A DNA stretch of 64,000 nt from Chaunax sp. Z400. Its lineage: Eukaryota; Chordata; Actinopteri; Lophiiformes; Chaunacidae. A model generated the notes under the pieces. The model did not search any database. It was given only the letters and a program-made list of their open reading frames with translations, and was not told the DNA's origin. The stretch is from positions 992,001 to 1,056,000 of the forward strand of contig JBAGJB010000202.1 in NCBI GenBank assembly GCA_037577475.1, written 5' to 3'. The position numbers and the translations under genes were made by a program. Below are positions 1 to 17,603 of the stretch, in pieces. How positions within the stretch are numbered: the first letter of the stretch is position 1; each line of letters opens with the position of its first letter.

Positions 1-3000
1 TTCATACTATACATACATATACATACTATTTTTTACTAAACATACTATTTATACTATACATACTATTCATTCTATACATACTATTCATTCTATACATACT
101 ACTCATACTATACATACTATACATACTATTATTTCTACACATACTACTACTATACATACTATTCATACTATACATATAAATTCTATACATACTATGTATA
201 CCATGCATACCATACATACTATTCATACTATACATGCCATACATACTATTTATACTATACATACTATTCATACTATACATACTGTTCATTCTACACATAC
301 TACTACTATTCATACTATACATACTATTCATACTATTCATACTGTACATACTATACATACTATTCATACTGTACATACTATACATACTATTCATACTATA
401 CATACTATTCATACTATTCATACTGTACATACTATACATACTATTCATACTGTACATACTATACATACTATTCATACTGTACATACTATTTATACTATAC
501 ATACTATACATACTATACATACTATTCATACTATTCATACTGTACATACTATACATACTATTCATACTATTCATACTGTACATACTATACATACTATTCA
601 TACTGTACATACTATACATACTATTCATACTGTAGATACTATACATATTATTCATACTGTACATACTATACATAGTATTCATACTGTACATACTATTCCT
701 ACTATACATACTATACATACTATGCATACTATTCATACTGTACATACTATACATACTATTCATACTATACATACTATTCCTACTATACATACTATTCATA
801 CTGTACATACTATACATACTATTCATACTATGCACACTATACATACTATTCATACTATGCATACTATTCATACTACACATACTAGTCATACTATTCATAC
901 TATACATACTGTACATACTATTCATACTATACATACTGTACTGCTATTTATACTATACATACTGTACATACTATTTATACTATACATACTACACATACTA
1001 TTTATACTATACTTACTATTTATACTATACATACTATTCATACTGTACATACTATTCATACTATTCATAATGTACATACTGTACATACTATTCATACTGT
1101 ACATACTGTACATACTATTCATACTGTACATACTATACATACTACTCATACTATACATACTATTCGTACTATACATACTATACATACTATTCATACTATT
1201 CATACTGTACATACTGTACATACTATTCATACTATTCATAGTGTACATACTATACATACTATTCATACTGTACATACTATACATACTATTCATACTGTAC
1301 ATACTATTCATACTGTACATACTGTACATACTATTCATGCTATACATACTGTACATACTATTAATACTATTCATACTGTTCATACTATTCATACTATACA
1401 TACTGTACATACTGTACATACTATTCATACTGTACATACTGTACATACTATTCATACTGTACATACTATTCATACTATTCATAATGTACATACTATTCAT
1501 ACTGTACATACTATACATACTGTACATACTATACATACTATTCATACTATACATACTATTCCTACTATACATACTATTCATACTGTACATACTATACATA
1601 CTATTCATACTATGCATACTATTCATACTACACATACTAGTCATACTGTACATACTACACATACTATTCATACTGTACATACTATACATACTATTCATAC
1701 TATACATACTGTACATACTATTCATACTATACATACTGTACTGCTATTTATACTATACATACTGTACATACTATTTATACTATACATACTACACATACTA
1801 TTTATACTATACATACTATTTATACTATACATACTATTCATACTGTACATACTATTCATACTATTCATAATGTACATACTGTACATACTATTCATACTGT
1901 ACATACTATACATACTACTCATACTATACATACTATTCGTACTATACATACTATACATACTATTCATACTATTCATACTGTACATACTGTACATACTATT
2001 CATACTATTCATAGTGTACATACTATACATACTATTCATACTGTACATACTATACATACTATTCATACTATACATACTATTCATACTATTCATACTGTAC
2101 ATACTATACATACTACTACTATTCATACTATACATACTATTCATACTATTCATACTGTACATACTATACATACTATTCATACTGTACATACTATACATAC
2201 TATTCATACTGTACATACTATACATACTATTCATACTGTACATACTATACATACTATTCATACTGTACATACTATTTATACTATACATACTATACATACT
2301 ATACATACTATTCATACTATTCATACTGTACATACTATACATACTATTCATACTATTCATACTGTACATACTATACATACTATTCATACTGTACATACTA
2401 TACATACTATTCATACTGTAGATACTATACATATTATTCATACTGTACATACTATACATAGTATTCATACTGTACATACTATACATACTATTCATACTAT
2501 ACATACTATTCCTACTATACATACTATTCATACTGTACATACTATACATACTATTCATACTATGCATACTATTCATACTATTCATACTATGCATACTATT
2601 CATACTACACATACTAGTCATACTGTACATACTACACATATTATTCATACTGTACATACTATACATACTATTCATACTATACATACTGTACATACTATTC
2701 ATACTATACATACTGTACATACTATTTATACTATACATACTGTACATACTATTTATACTATACATACTACACATACTATTTATACTATACATACTATTTA
2801 TACTATACATACTATTCATACTGTACATACTATTCATACTATTCATAATGTACATACTGTACATACTATTCATACTGTACATACTATACATACTACTCAT
2901 ACTATACATACTATTCGTACTATACATACTATACATACTATTCATACTATTCATACTGTACATACTGTACCTACTATTCATACTATTCATACTGTACATA

Positions 3001-5447
3001 CTATACATACTATTCATACCGTACATACTATACATACTATTCATACTGTACATACTATTCATACTGTACATACTATACATACTATTCATGCTATACATAC
3101 TGTACATACTATTAATACTATTCATACTGTTCATACTATTCATACTATACATACTATACATACTGTACATACTGTACATACTATTCATACTGTACATACT
3201 GTACATACTATTCATACTGTACATACTATTCATACTATTCATACTGTACATACTATTCATACTATTCATAATGTACATACTATTCATACTGTACATACTA
3301 TACATACTGTACATACTACACATACTATTTATACTATACATACTACACATACTATTTATACTATACATACTATTTATACTATACATACTATTCATACTGT
3401 ACATACTATTCATACTATTCATAATGTACATACTGTACATACTATTCATACTGTACATACTATACATACTACTCATACTATTCATAATGTACATACTGTA
3501 CATACTATAAATACTATTCATACTATTCATACTGTACATACTGTACATACTATTCATACTATTCATACTGTACATACTATACATACTATTCATACTGTAC
3601 ATACTATACATACTATTCATACTGTACATACTATTCATACTGTACATACTATACATACTATTCATGCTATACATACTGTACATACTATTAATAGTATTCA
3701 TACTGTTCATACTATTCATACTATACATACTATACATACTGTACATACTTGTACATACTATTCATACTGTACATACTGTACATACTATTCATACTGTACA
3801 TACTATTCATACTATTCATACTGTACATACTATTCATACTATTCATAATGTACATACTATTCATACTGTACATACTATACATACTGAACATACTATTCAT
3901 ACTGTACATACTATACATAGTATTCATACTGTACATACTATTCCTACTATACATACTATACATACTATGCATTCTATTCATACTATTCATACTATACATA
4001 CTATTCATACTGTACATACTATACATACTATTCATACTATACATACTATTCATACTGTACATACTATACATACTATTCATACTATGCATACTATTCATAC
4101 TACGCATACTAGTCATACTGTACATACTACTCATACTATACATACTGTACATACTATTCATACTATACATACTGTACATACTATTCATACTATACATACT
4201 GTACATACTATTCATACTATACATACTGTACATACTATTTATACTATACATACTGTACATACTATTTATACTATACATACTACACATACTATTTATACTA
4301 TACATACTATTTATACTATACATACTATTCATACTGTACATACTATTCATACTATTCATAATGTACATACTGTACATACTATTCATACTGTACATACTAT
4401 ACATACTACTCATACTATACATACTATTCGTACTATACATACTATACATACTATTCATACTATTCATACTGTACATACTGTACATACTATTCATACTATT
4501 CATACTGTACATACTATACATACTATTCATACTGTACATACTATACATACTATTCATACTGTACATACTATTCATACTATTCATGCTATACATACTGTAC
4601 ATACTATTAATACTGTACATACTATTCATACTATTAATACTGTTCATACTATACATACTATGCATACTATTCATACTGTACATACTATACATACTGTACA
4701 TACTGTACATACTATTCATACTGTACATACTGTACATACTATTCATACTGTACATACTATTCATACTATTCATACTATACATACTATTCATACTGTACAT
4801 ACTATACATACTATTCATACTAAACATACTGTATATACTACACATACTATTCATACTGTAGATACTATACATAGTATTCATACTGTACATACTATACATA
4901 CTATACATACTGTACATACTATACATACTATACATACTGTACATACTATACATACTATACATACTGTACCTACTATACATACTATTTATACTATACATAC
5001 TATTTATACTATACATACTATTCATACTATACATACTATTCATACTGTACATACTATACATACTATTCATACTATACATACTATACATACTATTCATACT
5101 ATACATATAAATTCTATGCATACCATGCATACCATACATACTATTCATACTATACATGCCATACATACTATTTATACTATACATACTATTCATACTGTAC
5201 ATACTATACATACTATTCATACTATACATACTATTCATTCTATACATACTATTCATACTATACATACTATTCATTCTACACATACTACTACTATTCATAC
5301 TATTCATACTGTACATACTATATATACTATTCATACTGTACATACTCTTCATACTATACATACTATTTATACTATACATACTATTCATACTGTACATACT
5401 ATACATACTATACATACTATTCATACTATACATACATATACATACTA
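1..5447 (+). repeat. Satellite segment L1 (T6 landmark at 29-34)
   Basis: The segment opens with the full landmark cassette: the T6 tract at 29-34, AAATTCTATACATACTATG near 176, CCATGCATACC near 210 and TGTTCATTCTACACATAC at 283. It contains an 800-bp direct repeat marked by the phase-shifting variant CTGTACTGCTATTTA ending at 950 and again at 1750. The part from about 3.7 to 5.4 kb matches the next segment at an offset of 1949 bp. Confidence 0.8.
29..312 (+). repeat. Landmark cassette (representative, about 285 bp)
   Basis: The T6 tract at 29 is followed at fixed distances by CATTCTATAC (twice), CATACTACTC, ATTATTTCTACACATAC, AAATTCTATAC, TATGTATACCATGCATACC, ACATGCCATAC and, 254 bp after the T6, TGTTCATTCTACAC. 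The same order recurs at 5448, 7397, 9036, 17604, 57808, 61842, 62785 and 63798 (cut by the edge), with rearranged forms at 16212, 29933, 30817, 30954, 33350, 34234, 34482, 35990, 36874, 37122 and 53801. Several parts break the 9-bp pattern, yet the cassette is well preserved between copies. Confidence 0.85.
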
Positions 5448-7396
5448 TTTTTTACTAAACATACTATTTATACTATACATACTATTCATTCTATACATAC
5501 TATTCATTCTATACATACTACTCATACTATACATACTATACATACTATTATTTCTACACATACTACTACTATACATACTATTCATACTATACATATAAAT
5601 TCTATACATACTATGTATACCATGCATACCATACATACTATTCATACTATACATGCCATACATACTATTTATACTATACATACTATTCATACTATACATA
5701 CTGTTCATTCTACACATACTACTACTATTCATACTATACATACTATTCATACTATTCATACTGTACATACTATACATCCTATTCATACTGTACATACTAT
5801 ACATACTATTCATACTATACATACTATTCATACTATTCATACTGTACATACTATACATACTATTCATACTGTACATACTATACATACTATTCATACTGTA
5901 CATACTATTTATACTATACATACTATACATACTATACATACTATTCATACTATTCATACTGTACATACTATACATACTATTCATACTATTCATACTGTAC
6001 ATACTATACATACTATTCATACTGTACATACTATACATACTATTCATACTGTACATACTGTACATACTATTCATACTGTACATACTATTCATACTATTCA
6101 TACTGTACATACTATTCATACTATTCATAATGTACATACTATTCATACTGTACATACTATACATACTGTACATACTATTCATACTGTACATACTATACAT
6201 AGTATTCATACTGTACATACTATTCCTACTATACATACTATACATACTATGCATTCGATTCATACTGTACATACTATACATACTATTCATACTATACATA
6301 CTATTCATACTGTACATACTATACATACTATTCATACTATACATACTATTCATACTGTACATAATATACATACTATTCATACTATGCATACTATTCATAC
6401 TACACATACTAGTCATACTGTACATACTACACACACTATTCATACTATACATACTATTCATACTATACATACTGTACATACTATTCATACTATACATACT
6501 GTACATACTATTCATACTATACATACTGTATATACTATTTATACTATACATACTGTACATACTATTTATACTATACATACTACACATACTATTTATACTA
6601 TACATACTATTTATACTATACATACTATTCATACTGTACATACTATTCATACTGTACATACTGTACATACTATTCATACTGTACATACTATTCATACTAT
6701 TCATACTATACATACTATTCATACTGTACATACTATACATACTATTCATACTAAACATACTGTATATACTACACATACTATTCATACTGTAGATACTATA
6801 CATATTATTCATACTGTACATACTATACATAGTATTCATACTGTACATACTATACATACTATACATACTGTACATACTATACATACTATACATACTGTAC
6901 CTACTATACATACTATTTATACTATACATACTATTTATACTATACATACTATTTATACTATACATACTATTCATACTATACATACTATTCATACTGTTCA
7001 TACTATACATACTATTCATACTATACATACTATACATACTATTCATACTATACATATAAATTCTATGCATACCATGCATACCATACATACTATTCATACT
7101 ATACATGCCATACATACTATTTATACTATACATACTATTCATACTGTACATACTATACATACTATTCATACTATACATACTATTCATTCTATACATACTA
7201 TTCATACTATACATACTATTCATTCTACACATACTACTACTATTCATACTATTCATACTGTACATACTATATATACTATTCATACTGTACATACTCTTCA
7301 TACTATACATACTATTTATACTATACATACTATTCATACTGTACATACTATACATACTATACATACTATTCATACTATACATACATATACATACTA
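5448..7396 (+). repeat. Satellite segment L2, 1949-bp tandem repeat
   Basis: The T6 tract at 5448-5453 recurs at 7397-7402, 1949 bp away. The preceding landmark block, with AAATTCTATGCATACC near 5109, recurs at the same offset near 7058. The landmark cassette reads the same in both copies apart from private changes such as CATCCTATTC near 5776. This is one step of a tandem duplication about 2 kb long. Confidence 0.82.
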
Positions 7397-9035
7397 TTTT
7401 TTACTAAACATACTATTTATACTATACATACTATTCATTCTATACATACTATTCATTCTATACATACTACTCATACTATACATACTATACATACTATTAT
7501 TTCTACACATACTACTACTATACATACTATTCATACTATACATATAAATTCTATACATACTATGTATACCATGCATACCATACATACTATTCATACTATA
7601 CATGCCATACATACTATTTATACTATACATACTATTCATACTATACATACTGTTCATTCTACACATACTACTACTATTCATACTATACATACTATTCATA
7701 CTATTCATACTGTACATACTATACATACTATTCATACTGTACATACTATACATACTATTCATACTGTACATACTATTCATACTGTACATACTATACATAC
7801 TATTCATACTATTCATACTGTACATACTATACATACTATTCATACTGTACATACTATACATACTATTCATACTGTAGATACTATACATATTATTCATACT
7901 GTACATACTATACATAGTATTCATACTGTACATACTATTCCTACTATACATACTATACATACTATGCATACTATTCATACTGTACATACTATACATACTA
8001 TTCATACTATGCATACTATTCATACTACACATACTAGTCATACTGTACATACTACACATACTATTCATACTGTACATACTATACATACTATTCATACTAT
8101 ACATACTGTACATACTATTCATACTATACATACTGTACTGCTATTTATACTATACATACTGTACATACTATTTATACTATACATACTACACATACTATTT
8201 ATACTATACATACTATTTATACTATACATACTATTCATACTGTACATACTATTCATACTATTCATAATGTACATACTGTACATACTATTCATACTGTACA
8301 TACTATACATACTACTCATACTATACATACTATTCGTACTATACATACTATACATACTATTCATACTATTCATACTGTACATACTGTACATACTATTCAT
8401 ACTATTCATAGTGTACATACTTAACATACTATTCATACTGTACATACTGTACATACTATTCATGCTATACATACTGTACATACTATTAATACTATTCATA
8501 CTGTTCATACTATTCATACTATACATACTGTACATACTGTACATACTAATCATACTGTACATACTGTACATACTATTCATACTGTACATACTATTCATAC
8601 TATTCATAATGTACATACTATTCATACTGTACATACTATACATACTGTACATACTATTCATACTGTACATACTATACATAGTATTCATACTGTACATACT
8701 ATTCCTACTATACATACTATACATACTATACATACTATTTATACTATACATACTATTCATACTGTACATACTATACATACTATTCATACTATACATACTA
8801 AACATACTGTTTATACTATACATACTATTCATACTGTAGATACTATACATATTATTCATACTGTACATACTATACATATTATTCATACTGTACATACTAT
8901 TCATACTGTACATACTGTTCATACTATACATACTGTACATACTATACATACTATTTATACTATACATACTATTCATACTGTACATACTATACATACTATA
9001 CATACTATTCATACTATACATACATATACATACTA
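7397..9035 (+). repeat. Satellite segment L3
   Basis: This is a 1639-bp interval between T6 tracts at 7397 and 9036. It begins with the full landmark cassette and carries the third copy of the phase-slip variant (CTGCTATTTA at 8139), which otherwise occurs only in segment L1. That places L3 and L1 in one lineage of repeat modules. It ends with CATACTAAACATACTG and two CATATTATTCATACTG variants before the next T6 tract. Confidence 0.75.
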
Positions 9036-11134
9036 TTTTTTACTAAACATACTATTTATACTATACATACTATTCATTCTATACATACTATTCATTCTAT
9101 ACATACTACTCATACTATACATACTATACATACTATTATTTCTACACATACTACTACTATACATACTATTCATACTATACATATAAATTCTACACATACT
9201 ATGTATACCATGCATACCATACATACTATTCATACTATACATGCCATACATACTATTTATACTATACATACTATTCATACTATACATACTGTTCATTCTA
9301 CACATACTACTACTATTCATACTATACATACTATTCATACTATTCATACTGTACATACTATACATACTATTCATACTGTACATACTATACATACTATTCA
9401 TACTATACATACTATTCATACTATTCATACTATTCATACTGTACATACTGTACATACTATTCATACTGTACATACTATACATACTATTCATACTGTACAT
9501 ACTATTTATACTATACATACTATACATACTATACATACTATACATACTATTCATACTATTCATACTGTACATACTATACATACTATTCATACTATTCATA
9601 CCGTACATACTATACATACTATTCATACTGTACATACTGTACATACTATACATACTATTCATACTATACATACTATTCCTACTATACATACTATTCATAC
9701 TGTACATACTATACATACTATTCATACTATGCATACTGTTCATACTACACATTCTAGTCATACTGTACATACTATACATACTATTCAAACTGTACATACT
9801 ATACATACTATTCATACTATACATACTGTACATACTATTCATACTATACATACTGTCCATACTATTTATACTATACCTACTATACCTACTATTTATACTA
9901 TACCTACTATTTATACTATACATACTATTTATACTATATATACTATTCATACTGTACATACTATTCATACTATTCATAATGTACATATTATTCATACTGT
10001 ACATACTATACATACTGTACATACTATTCATACTGTACATACTATACATAGTATTCATACTGTACATACTATTCCTACTATACATACTATACATACTATG
10101 CATACTATTCATACTGTACATACTATACATACTATTCATACTATACATACTATTCCTACTATACATACTATTCATACTGTACATACTATACATACTATTC
10201 ATACTATGCATACTATTCATACTACACATACTAGTCATACTGTACATACTACACATACTATTCATACTGTACATACTATACATACTATTCATACCATACA
10301 TACTGTACATACTATTCATACTATACATACTGTACATACTTTTTATACTATACATACTGTACATACTATTTATACTATACATACTATTCATACTGTACAT
10401 ACTATTCATACTATTCATAATGTACATACTGTACATACTATTCATACTGTACATACTATACATACTACTCATACTATACATACTATTCGTACTATACATA
10501 CTATTCATACTATTCATACTGTACATACTGTACATACTATTCATACTATTCATACTGTACATACTATACATACTATTCATACTGTACATACTATACATAC
10601 TATTCATACTGTACATACTATTCATACTGTACATACTATACATACTATTCATGCTATACATACTGTACATACTATTAATACTATTCATACTGTTCATACT
10701 ATTCATACTATACATACTATACATACTGTACATACTGTACATACTATTCATACTGTACATACTGTACATACTATTCATACTGTACATACTATTCATACTA
10801 TTCATACTATACATACTATTCATACTGTACATACTATACATACTATTCATACTATACATACTATTCATACTAAACATACTGTATATACTACACATACTAT
10901 TCATACTGTAGATACTATACATATTATTCATACTGTACATACTATACATATTATTCATACTGTACATACTATACATACTGTACATACTATACATACTATA
11001 CATACTGTACCTACTATACATACTATTTATACTATACATACTAATTATACTATACATACTATTCATACTATACATACTATTCATACTGTACATACTATAC
11101 ATACTATTCATACAATACATACATATACATACTA
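9036..11134 (+). repeat. Satellite segment L4, paralogous to 53.8-55.8 kb
   Basis: It starts with the T6 cassette at 9036 and ends at the degenerate landmark ATTTATACTTTACATAC. It shares rare variants in the same order with 53801-55772: a run of ACCTACTATACCTAC (about 9891 and 54619), TACTTTTTATACTATAC (about 10337 and 55066) and CATACAATACATACATATAC just before the end (about 11110 and 55748). Such co-ordered rare variants mean common descent across about 44.6 kb of the window. Confidence 0.75.
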
Positions 11135-12028
11135 TTTATACTTTACATACTATTCGTTCTATACATACTATTCATACTATACATACTATACATACTATTC
11201 ATACTATACATATAAATTCTATGCTTACCATGCATACCATACATACTATTCATACTATACATGCCATACATACTATTTATACTATACATACTATTCATAC
11301 TGTACATACTATACATACTATTCATACTATACATACTATTCATTCTATACATACTATTCATACTATACATACTATTCATTCTACACATACTACTACTATT
11401 CATACTATTCATACTGTACATACTATTCATACTGTACATACTATACATACTATTCATACTGTACATACTCTTCATACTATACATACTATTCATACTATAC
11501 ATACTATTCATACTATTCATACTGTACATACTATACATACTATTCATACTATTCATACTGTACATACTATACATACTATTCATACTATACATACTATACA
11601 TACTATTCATACTGTACATACTATTCATACTGTACATACTATTCATACTGTACATACTATTCATACTGTACATACTATACATACTATTCATACTGTACAT
11701 ACTATTCATACTGTACATACTATACATACTATTCATACTATACATACTATTCATACTGCACAAACTATTCATACTGCACATACTATACATACTATTCATA
11801 CTGTACATACTATTCATACTGTACATACTATACATACTATTCATACTGTACATACTATACATACTATTCATACTATACATACTATTCATACTATTCATAC
11901 TGTACATACTATACATACTGTACATACTATACATACTATTCATACTGTACATACTATACATACTATTCATACTGTACATACTATTTATACTATACATACT
12001 ATACATACTATACATACTATACATACTA
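11135..12028 (+). repeat. Higher-order module U1, type A (894 bp)
   Basis: Modules in this stretch begin with TTTATACTTTACATAC in place of the T6 landmark. Type A is defined here by CTATGCTTACCATGC at about 11218. It contains two TACTGCACA-type variants near 11755 and 11774 that recur at similar positions in all following modules. Confidence 0.8.
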
Positions 12029-13117
12029 TTTATACTTTACATACTATTCATTCTATACATACTATCCATACTATACATACTATACATACTATTCATACTA
12101 TACATATAAATTCTATGCATACCATGCATACCATACATACTATTCATACTATACATGCCATACATACTATTTATACTATACATACTATTCATACTGTACA
12201 TACTATACATACTATTCATACTATACATACTATTCATTCTATACATACTATTCATACTATACATACTATTCATTCTACACATACTACTACTATTCATACT
12301 ATTCATACTGTACATACTATTCATACTGTACATACTATACATACTATTCATACTGTACATACTCTTCATACTATACATACTATTCATACTATACATACTA
12401 TTCATACTATACATACTGTACATACTATTCATACTATTCATACTATTCATACTGTACATACTATACATACTATTCATACTATTCATACTGTACATACTAT
12501 ACATACTATTCATACTATACATTCTATTCATACTATACATACTATTCATACTGTACATACTATTCATACTGTACATACTATTCATACTGTACATACTATA
12601 CATACTGTACATACTGTACATACTATTCATACTGTACATACTATACATACTATTCATACTATACATACTATTCATACTGCACATACTATTCATACTGCAC
12701 ATACTATACATACTATTCATACTGTACATACTATTCATACTGTACATACTATACATACTATTCATACTGTACATACTATACATACTATTCATACTATACA
12801 TAATATTCATACTATACATACTATTCATACTATTCATACTATTCATACTGTACATACTATACATACTATTCATACTGTACATACTATACATACTATTCAT
12901 ACTGTACATACTATTTATACTATACATACTATTCATACTATACATACTATACATACTATTCATACTATTCATTCTACACATACTACTACTATTCATACTA
13001 TTCATACTGTACATACTATACATACTATTCTTACTGTACATACTATACATACTATTCATACTGTACATACTATTTATACTATACATACTATACATACTAT
13101 ACATACTATACATACTA
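12029..13117 (+). repeat. Higher-order module U2, type B (1089 bp)
   Basis: It begins with TTTATACTTTACATAC and has CTATGCATACCATGC at about 12112 instead of the type A CTTACC form. It carries CATAATATTC near 12801, also found in U4 and U5. It is longer than U1 because of an extra block with CATTCTACACATACTAC near 12970. Confidence 0.8.
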
Positions 13118-14029
13118 TTTATACTTTACATACTATTCATTCTATACATACTATTCATACTATACATACTATACATACTATTCATACTATACATATAAAT
13201 TCTATGCTTACCATGCATACCATACATACTATTCATACTATACATGCCATACATACTATTTATACTATACATACTATTCATACTGTACATACTATACATA
13301 CTATTCATACTATACATACTATTCATTCTATACATACTATTCATACTATACATACTATTCATTCTACACATACTACTACTATTCATACTATTCATACTGT
13401 ACATACTATTCATACTGTACATACTATACATACTATTCATACTGTACATACTCTTCATACTATACATACTATTCATACTATACATACTATTCATACTATT
13501 CATACTGTACATACTATACATACTATTCATACTATTCATACTGTACATACTATACATACTATTCATACTATACATACTATACATACTATACATACTATTC
13601 ATACTGTACATACTATTCATACTGTACATACTATTCATACTGTACATACTATTCATACTGTACAAACTATACATACTATTCATACTGTACATACTATTCA
13701 TACTGTACATACTATACATACTATTCATACTATACATACTATTCATACTGCACATACTATTCATACTGCACATACTATACATACTATTCATACTGTACAT
13801 ACTATTCATACTGTACATACTATACATACTATTCATACTGTACATACTATACATACTATTCATACTATACATACTATTCATACTATTCATACTATTCATA
13901 CTGTACATACTATACATACTGTACATACTATACATACTATTCATACTGTACATACTATACATACTATTCATACTGTACATACTATTTATACTATACATAC
14001 TATACATACTATACATACTATACATACTA
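13118..14029 (+). repeat. Higher-order module U3, type A (912 bp)
   Basis: The module-start landmark is at 13118 and the type A CTTACC variant near 13207. It repeats U1 in order: CATTCTACACATACTAC, a CATACTCTTCATAC unit, then two TACTGCACATAC units. Private changes such as TGTACAAACTATAC near 13671 separate it from U1. Confidence 0.8.
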
Positions 14030-14959
14030 TTTATACTTTACATACTATTCATTCTATACATACTATTCATACTATACATACTATACATACTATTCATACT
14101 ATACATATAAATTCTATGCATACCATGCATACCATACATACTATTCATACTATACATGCCATACATACTATTTATACTATACATACTATTCATACTGTAC
14201 ATACTATACATACTATTCATACTATACATACTATTCATTCTATACATACTATTCATACTATACATACTATTCATTCTACACATACTACTACTATTCATAC
14301 TATTCATACTGTACATACTATTCATACTGTACATACTATACATACTATTCATACTGTACATACTCTTCATACTATACATACTATTCATACTATACATACT
14401 ATTCATACTATACATACTGTACATACTATTCATACTATTCATACTATTCATACTGTACATACTATACATACTATTCATACTATTCATACTGTACATACTA
14501 TACATACTATTCATACTATACATACTATTCATACTATACATACTATTCATACTGTACATACTATTCATACTGTACATACTATTCATACTGTACATACTAT
14601 ACATACTGTACATACTGTACATACTATTCATACTGTACATACTATACATACTATTCATACTATACATACTATTCATACTGCACATACTATTCATACTGCA
14701 CATACTATACATACTATTCATACTGTACATACTATTCATACTGTACATACTATACATACTATTCATACTGTACATACTATACATACTATTCATACTATAC
14801 ATAATATTCATACTATACATACTATTCATACTATTCATACTATTCATACTGTACATACTATACATACTATTCATACTGTACATACTATACATACTATTCA
14901 TACTGTACATACTATTTATACTATACATACTATACATACTATACATACTATACATACTA
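14030..14959 (+). repeat. Higher-order module U4, type B (930 bp)
   Basis: The landmark is at 14030 with the type B CATACC variant near 14119. Variant order follows U2, including CATACTGTACATACTATTC after the CTCTTC unit and CATAATATTC near 14811, without the extra terminal block of U2. Confidence 0.8.
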
Positions 14960-16211
14960 TTTATACTTTACATACTATTCATTCTATACATACTATTCAT
15001 ACTATACATACTATACATACTATTCATACTATACATATAAATTCTATGCTTACCATGCATACCATACATACTATTCATACTATACATGCCATACATACTA
15101 TTTATACTATACATACTATTCATACTGTACATACTATACATACTATTCATACTATACATACTATTCATTCTATACATACTATTCATACTATACATACTAT
15201 TCATTCTACACATACTACTACTATTCATACTGTACATACTATTCATACTGTACATACTATACATACTGTACATACTGTACATACTATTCATACTGTACAT
15301 ACTATACATACTATTCATACTATACATACTATTCATACTGCACATACTATTCATACTGCACATACTATACATACTATTCATACTGTACATACTATTCATA
15401 CTGTACATACTATACATACTATTCATACTGTACATACTATACATACTATTCATACTATACATAATATTCATACTATACATACTATTCATACTATTCACAC
15501 TATTCATACTGTACATACTATACATACTATTCATACTGTACATACTATACATACTATTCATACTGTACATACTATTTATACTATACATACTATTCATACT
15601 ATACATACTATACATACTATTCATACTATTCATTCTACACATACTACTACTATTCATACTATTCATACTGTACATACTATACATACTATTCATACTGTAC
15701 ATACTATACATACTATTCATACTGTACATACTCTTCATACTATACATACTATTCATACTATACATACTATTCATACTATTCATACTGTACATACTATACA
15801 TACTATACATACTATTCATACTGTACATACTCTTCATACTATACATACTATTCATACTGTACATACTATTCATACTATTCATACTATTCATACTATACAT
15901 ACTATTCATACTATTCATACTGTACATACTATACATACTATTCATACTGTACATACTATTCATACTATACATACTATACATACTATTCATACTATACATA
16001 CTAAACATACTGTTTATACTATTCATACTATTCATACTGTAGATACTATACATATTATTCATACTGTACATACTATTCATACTGTACATACTGTTCATAC
16101 TATACATACTGTACATACTATACATACTATTTATACTATACATACTATTCATACTGTACATACTATACATACTATACATACTATTCATACTATACATACA
16201 TATACATACTA
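14960..16211 (+). repeat. Higher-order module U5, type A, with extension (1252 bp)
   Basis: It starts with the landmark at 14960 and the type A CTTACC variant near 15049. It lacks part of the block after CATTCTACACATACTAC that U1 and U3 have, and from about 15580 it continues into sequence with CATACTAAACATACTG, CTGTAGATACTATAC and CATATTATTC, the usual run-in to a T6 landmark. It ends the alternating A/B series. Confidence 0.75.
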
Positions 16212-17603
16212 TTTTTTACTAAACATACTATTTATACTATACATACTATTCATTCTATACATACTATTCATACTGTAAATACAATTCATACTGTACATAC
16301 TATTCATACTGTACATACTAATCATACTGTACATACTATTCATACTATAAAATACTATTCATACTGTACATACTATTCATACTATACATACTATTCATAC
16401 TATACATACTATTCATTCTATACATACTACTACTATTCATACTATACATACTATTTTTACTATACATACTATACATATAAATTCTATACATACTATGCAT
16501 ACCATGCATACCATACATACTATTCATACTATACATACTATACATACTATTCATTCTACACATACTACTACTATACATACTATACATACTATACATACTA
16601 TTCATACTATACATACTATTCATACTATACATATGAATTCTATACATACTATGCATACCATGCATACCATACATACTATTCATACTATACATGCCATACA
16701 TACTATTCATACTATACATACTTTACATAATGTACATACAATACATACCATACATGCTGTACATACTATTCATACTGTACATACTATACATACTATTCAT
16801 ACTATACATACTGTTCATTCTATACATACTATTCATACTATTCATACTATACATACTATACATACTACACATACTACTACTATACATACTATTCATACTA
16901 TACATACTATTTTTACTATACATACTATACATACTATTCATACTGTACATACTATTCATACTATACATACTATACATACTATTCATACTGTACATACTAT
17001 TCCTACTATACATACTATACGTACTATGCATGCTATTCATACTGTACATACTATACATACTATTCATACTATACATACTATTCCTACTATACATACTATT
17101 CATACTGTACATACTATACATACTATTCATACTATGCATACTATTCATACTACACATACTAGTCATACTGTACATACTATACATACTATTCAAACTGTAC
17201 ATACTATACATACTATTCATACTATACATACTATTCATACTATACATACTATTCCTACTATACATACTATACATACTGTGCATACTATTCATACTATACA
17301 TACTGTACATACTATTTATACTATACATACTATACATACTATTTATACTATACATACTATTTATACTATACATACTATTCATACTGTACATACTATACAT
17401 ACTGTACATACTATTCATACTGTACATACTATACATCGTATTCATACTGTACATACTATTCCTACTGTACATACTGTTCATACTATACATACTATACATA
17501 CTGTACATACTATACATACTATTTATACTATACATACTATTCATACTGTACATAATATACATACTATACATACTATTCATACTATACATACATATACATA
17601 CTA
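16212..17603 (+). repeat. Satellite segment L5, irregular
   Basis: It begins with T6 at 16212-16217 but the cassette soon diverges: TGTAAATACAATTC, CATACTATAAAATAC and two separate AAATTC/GAATTC landmark blocks near 16477 and 16633. The variant CATACTTTACATAATGTACATACAATAC near 16717-16744 is unique in the window. This is the most degenerate stretch of the array. Confidence 0.7.

Noticed and set aside
29..34. T6 tracts as poly(A) tails of SINE or LINE insertions
   Set aside because: They are six bases long, embedded in the 9-bp register, and have no flanking retroposon body or target duplication.
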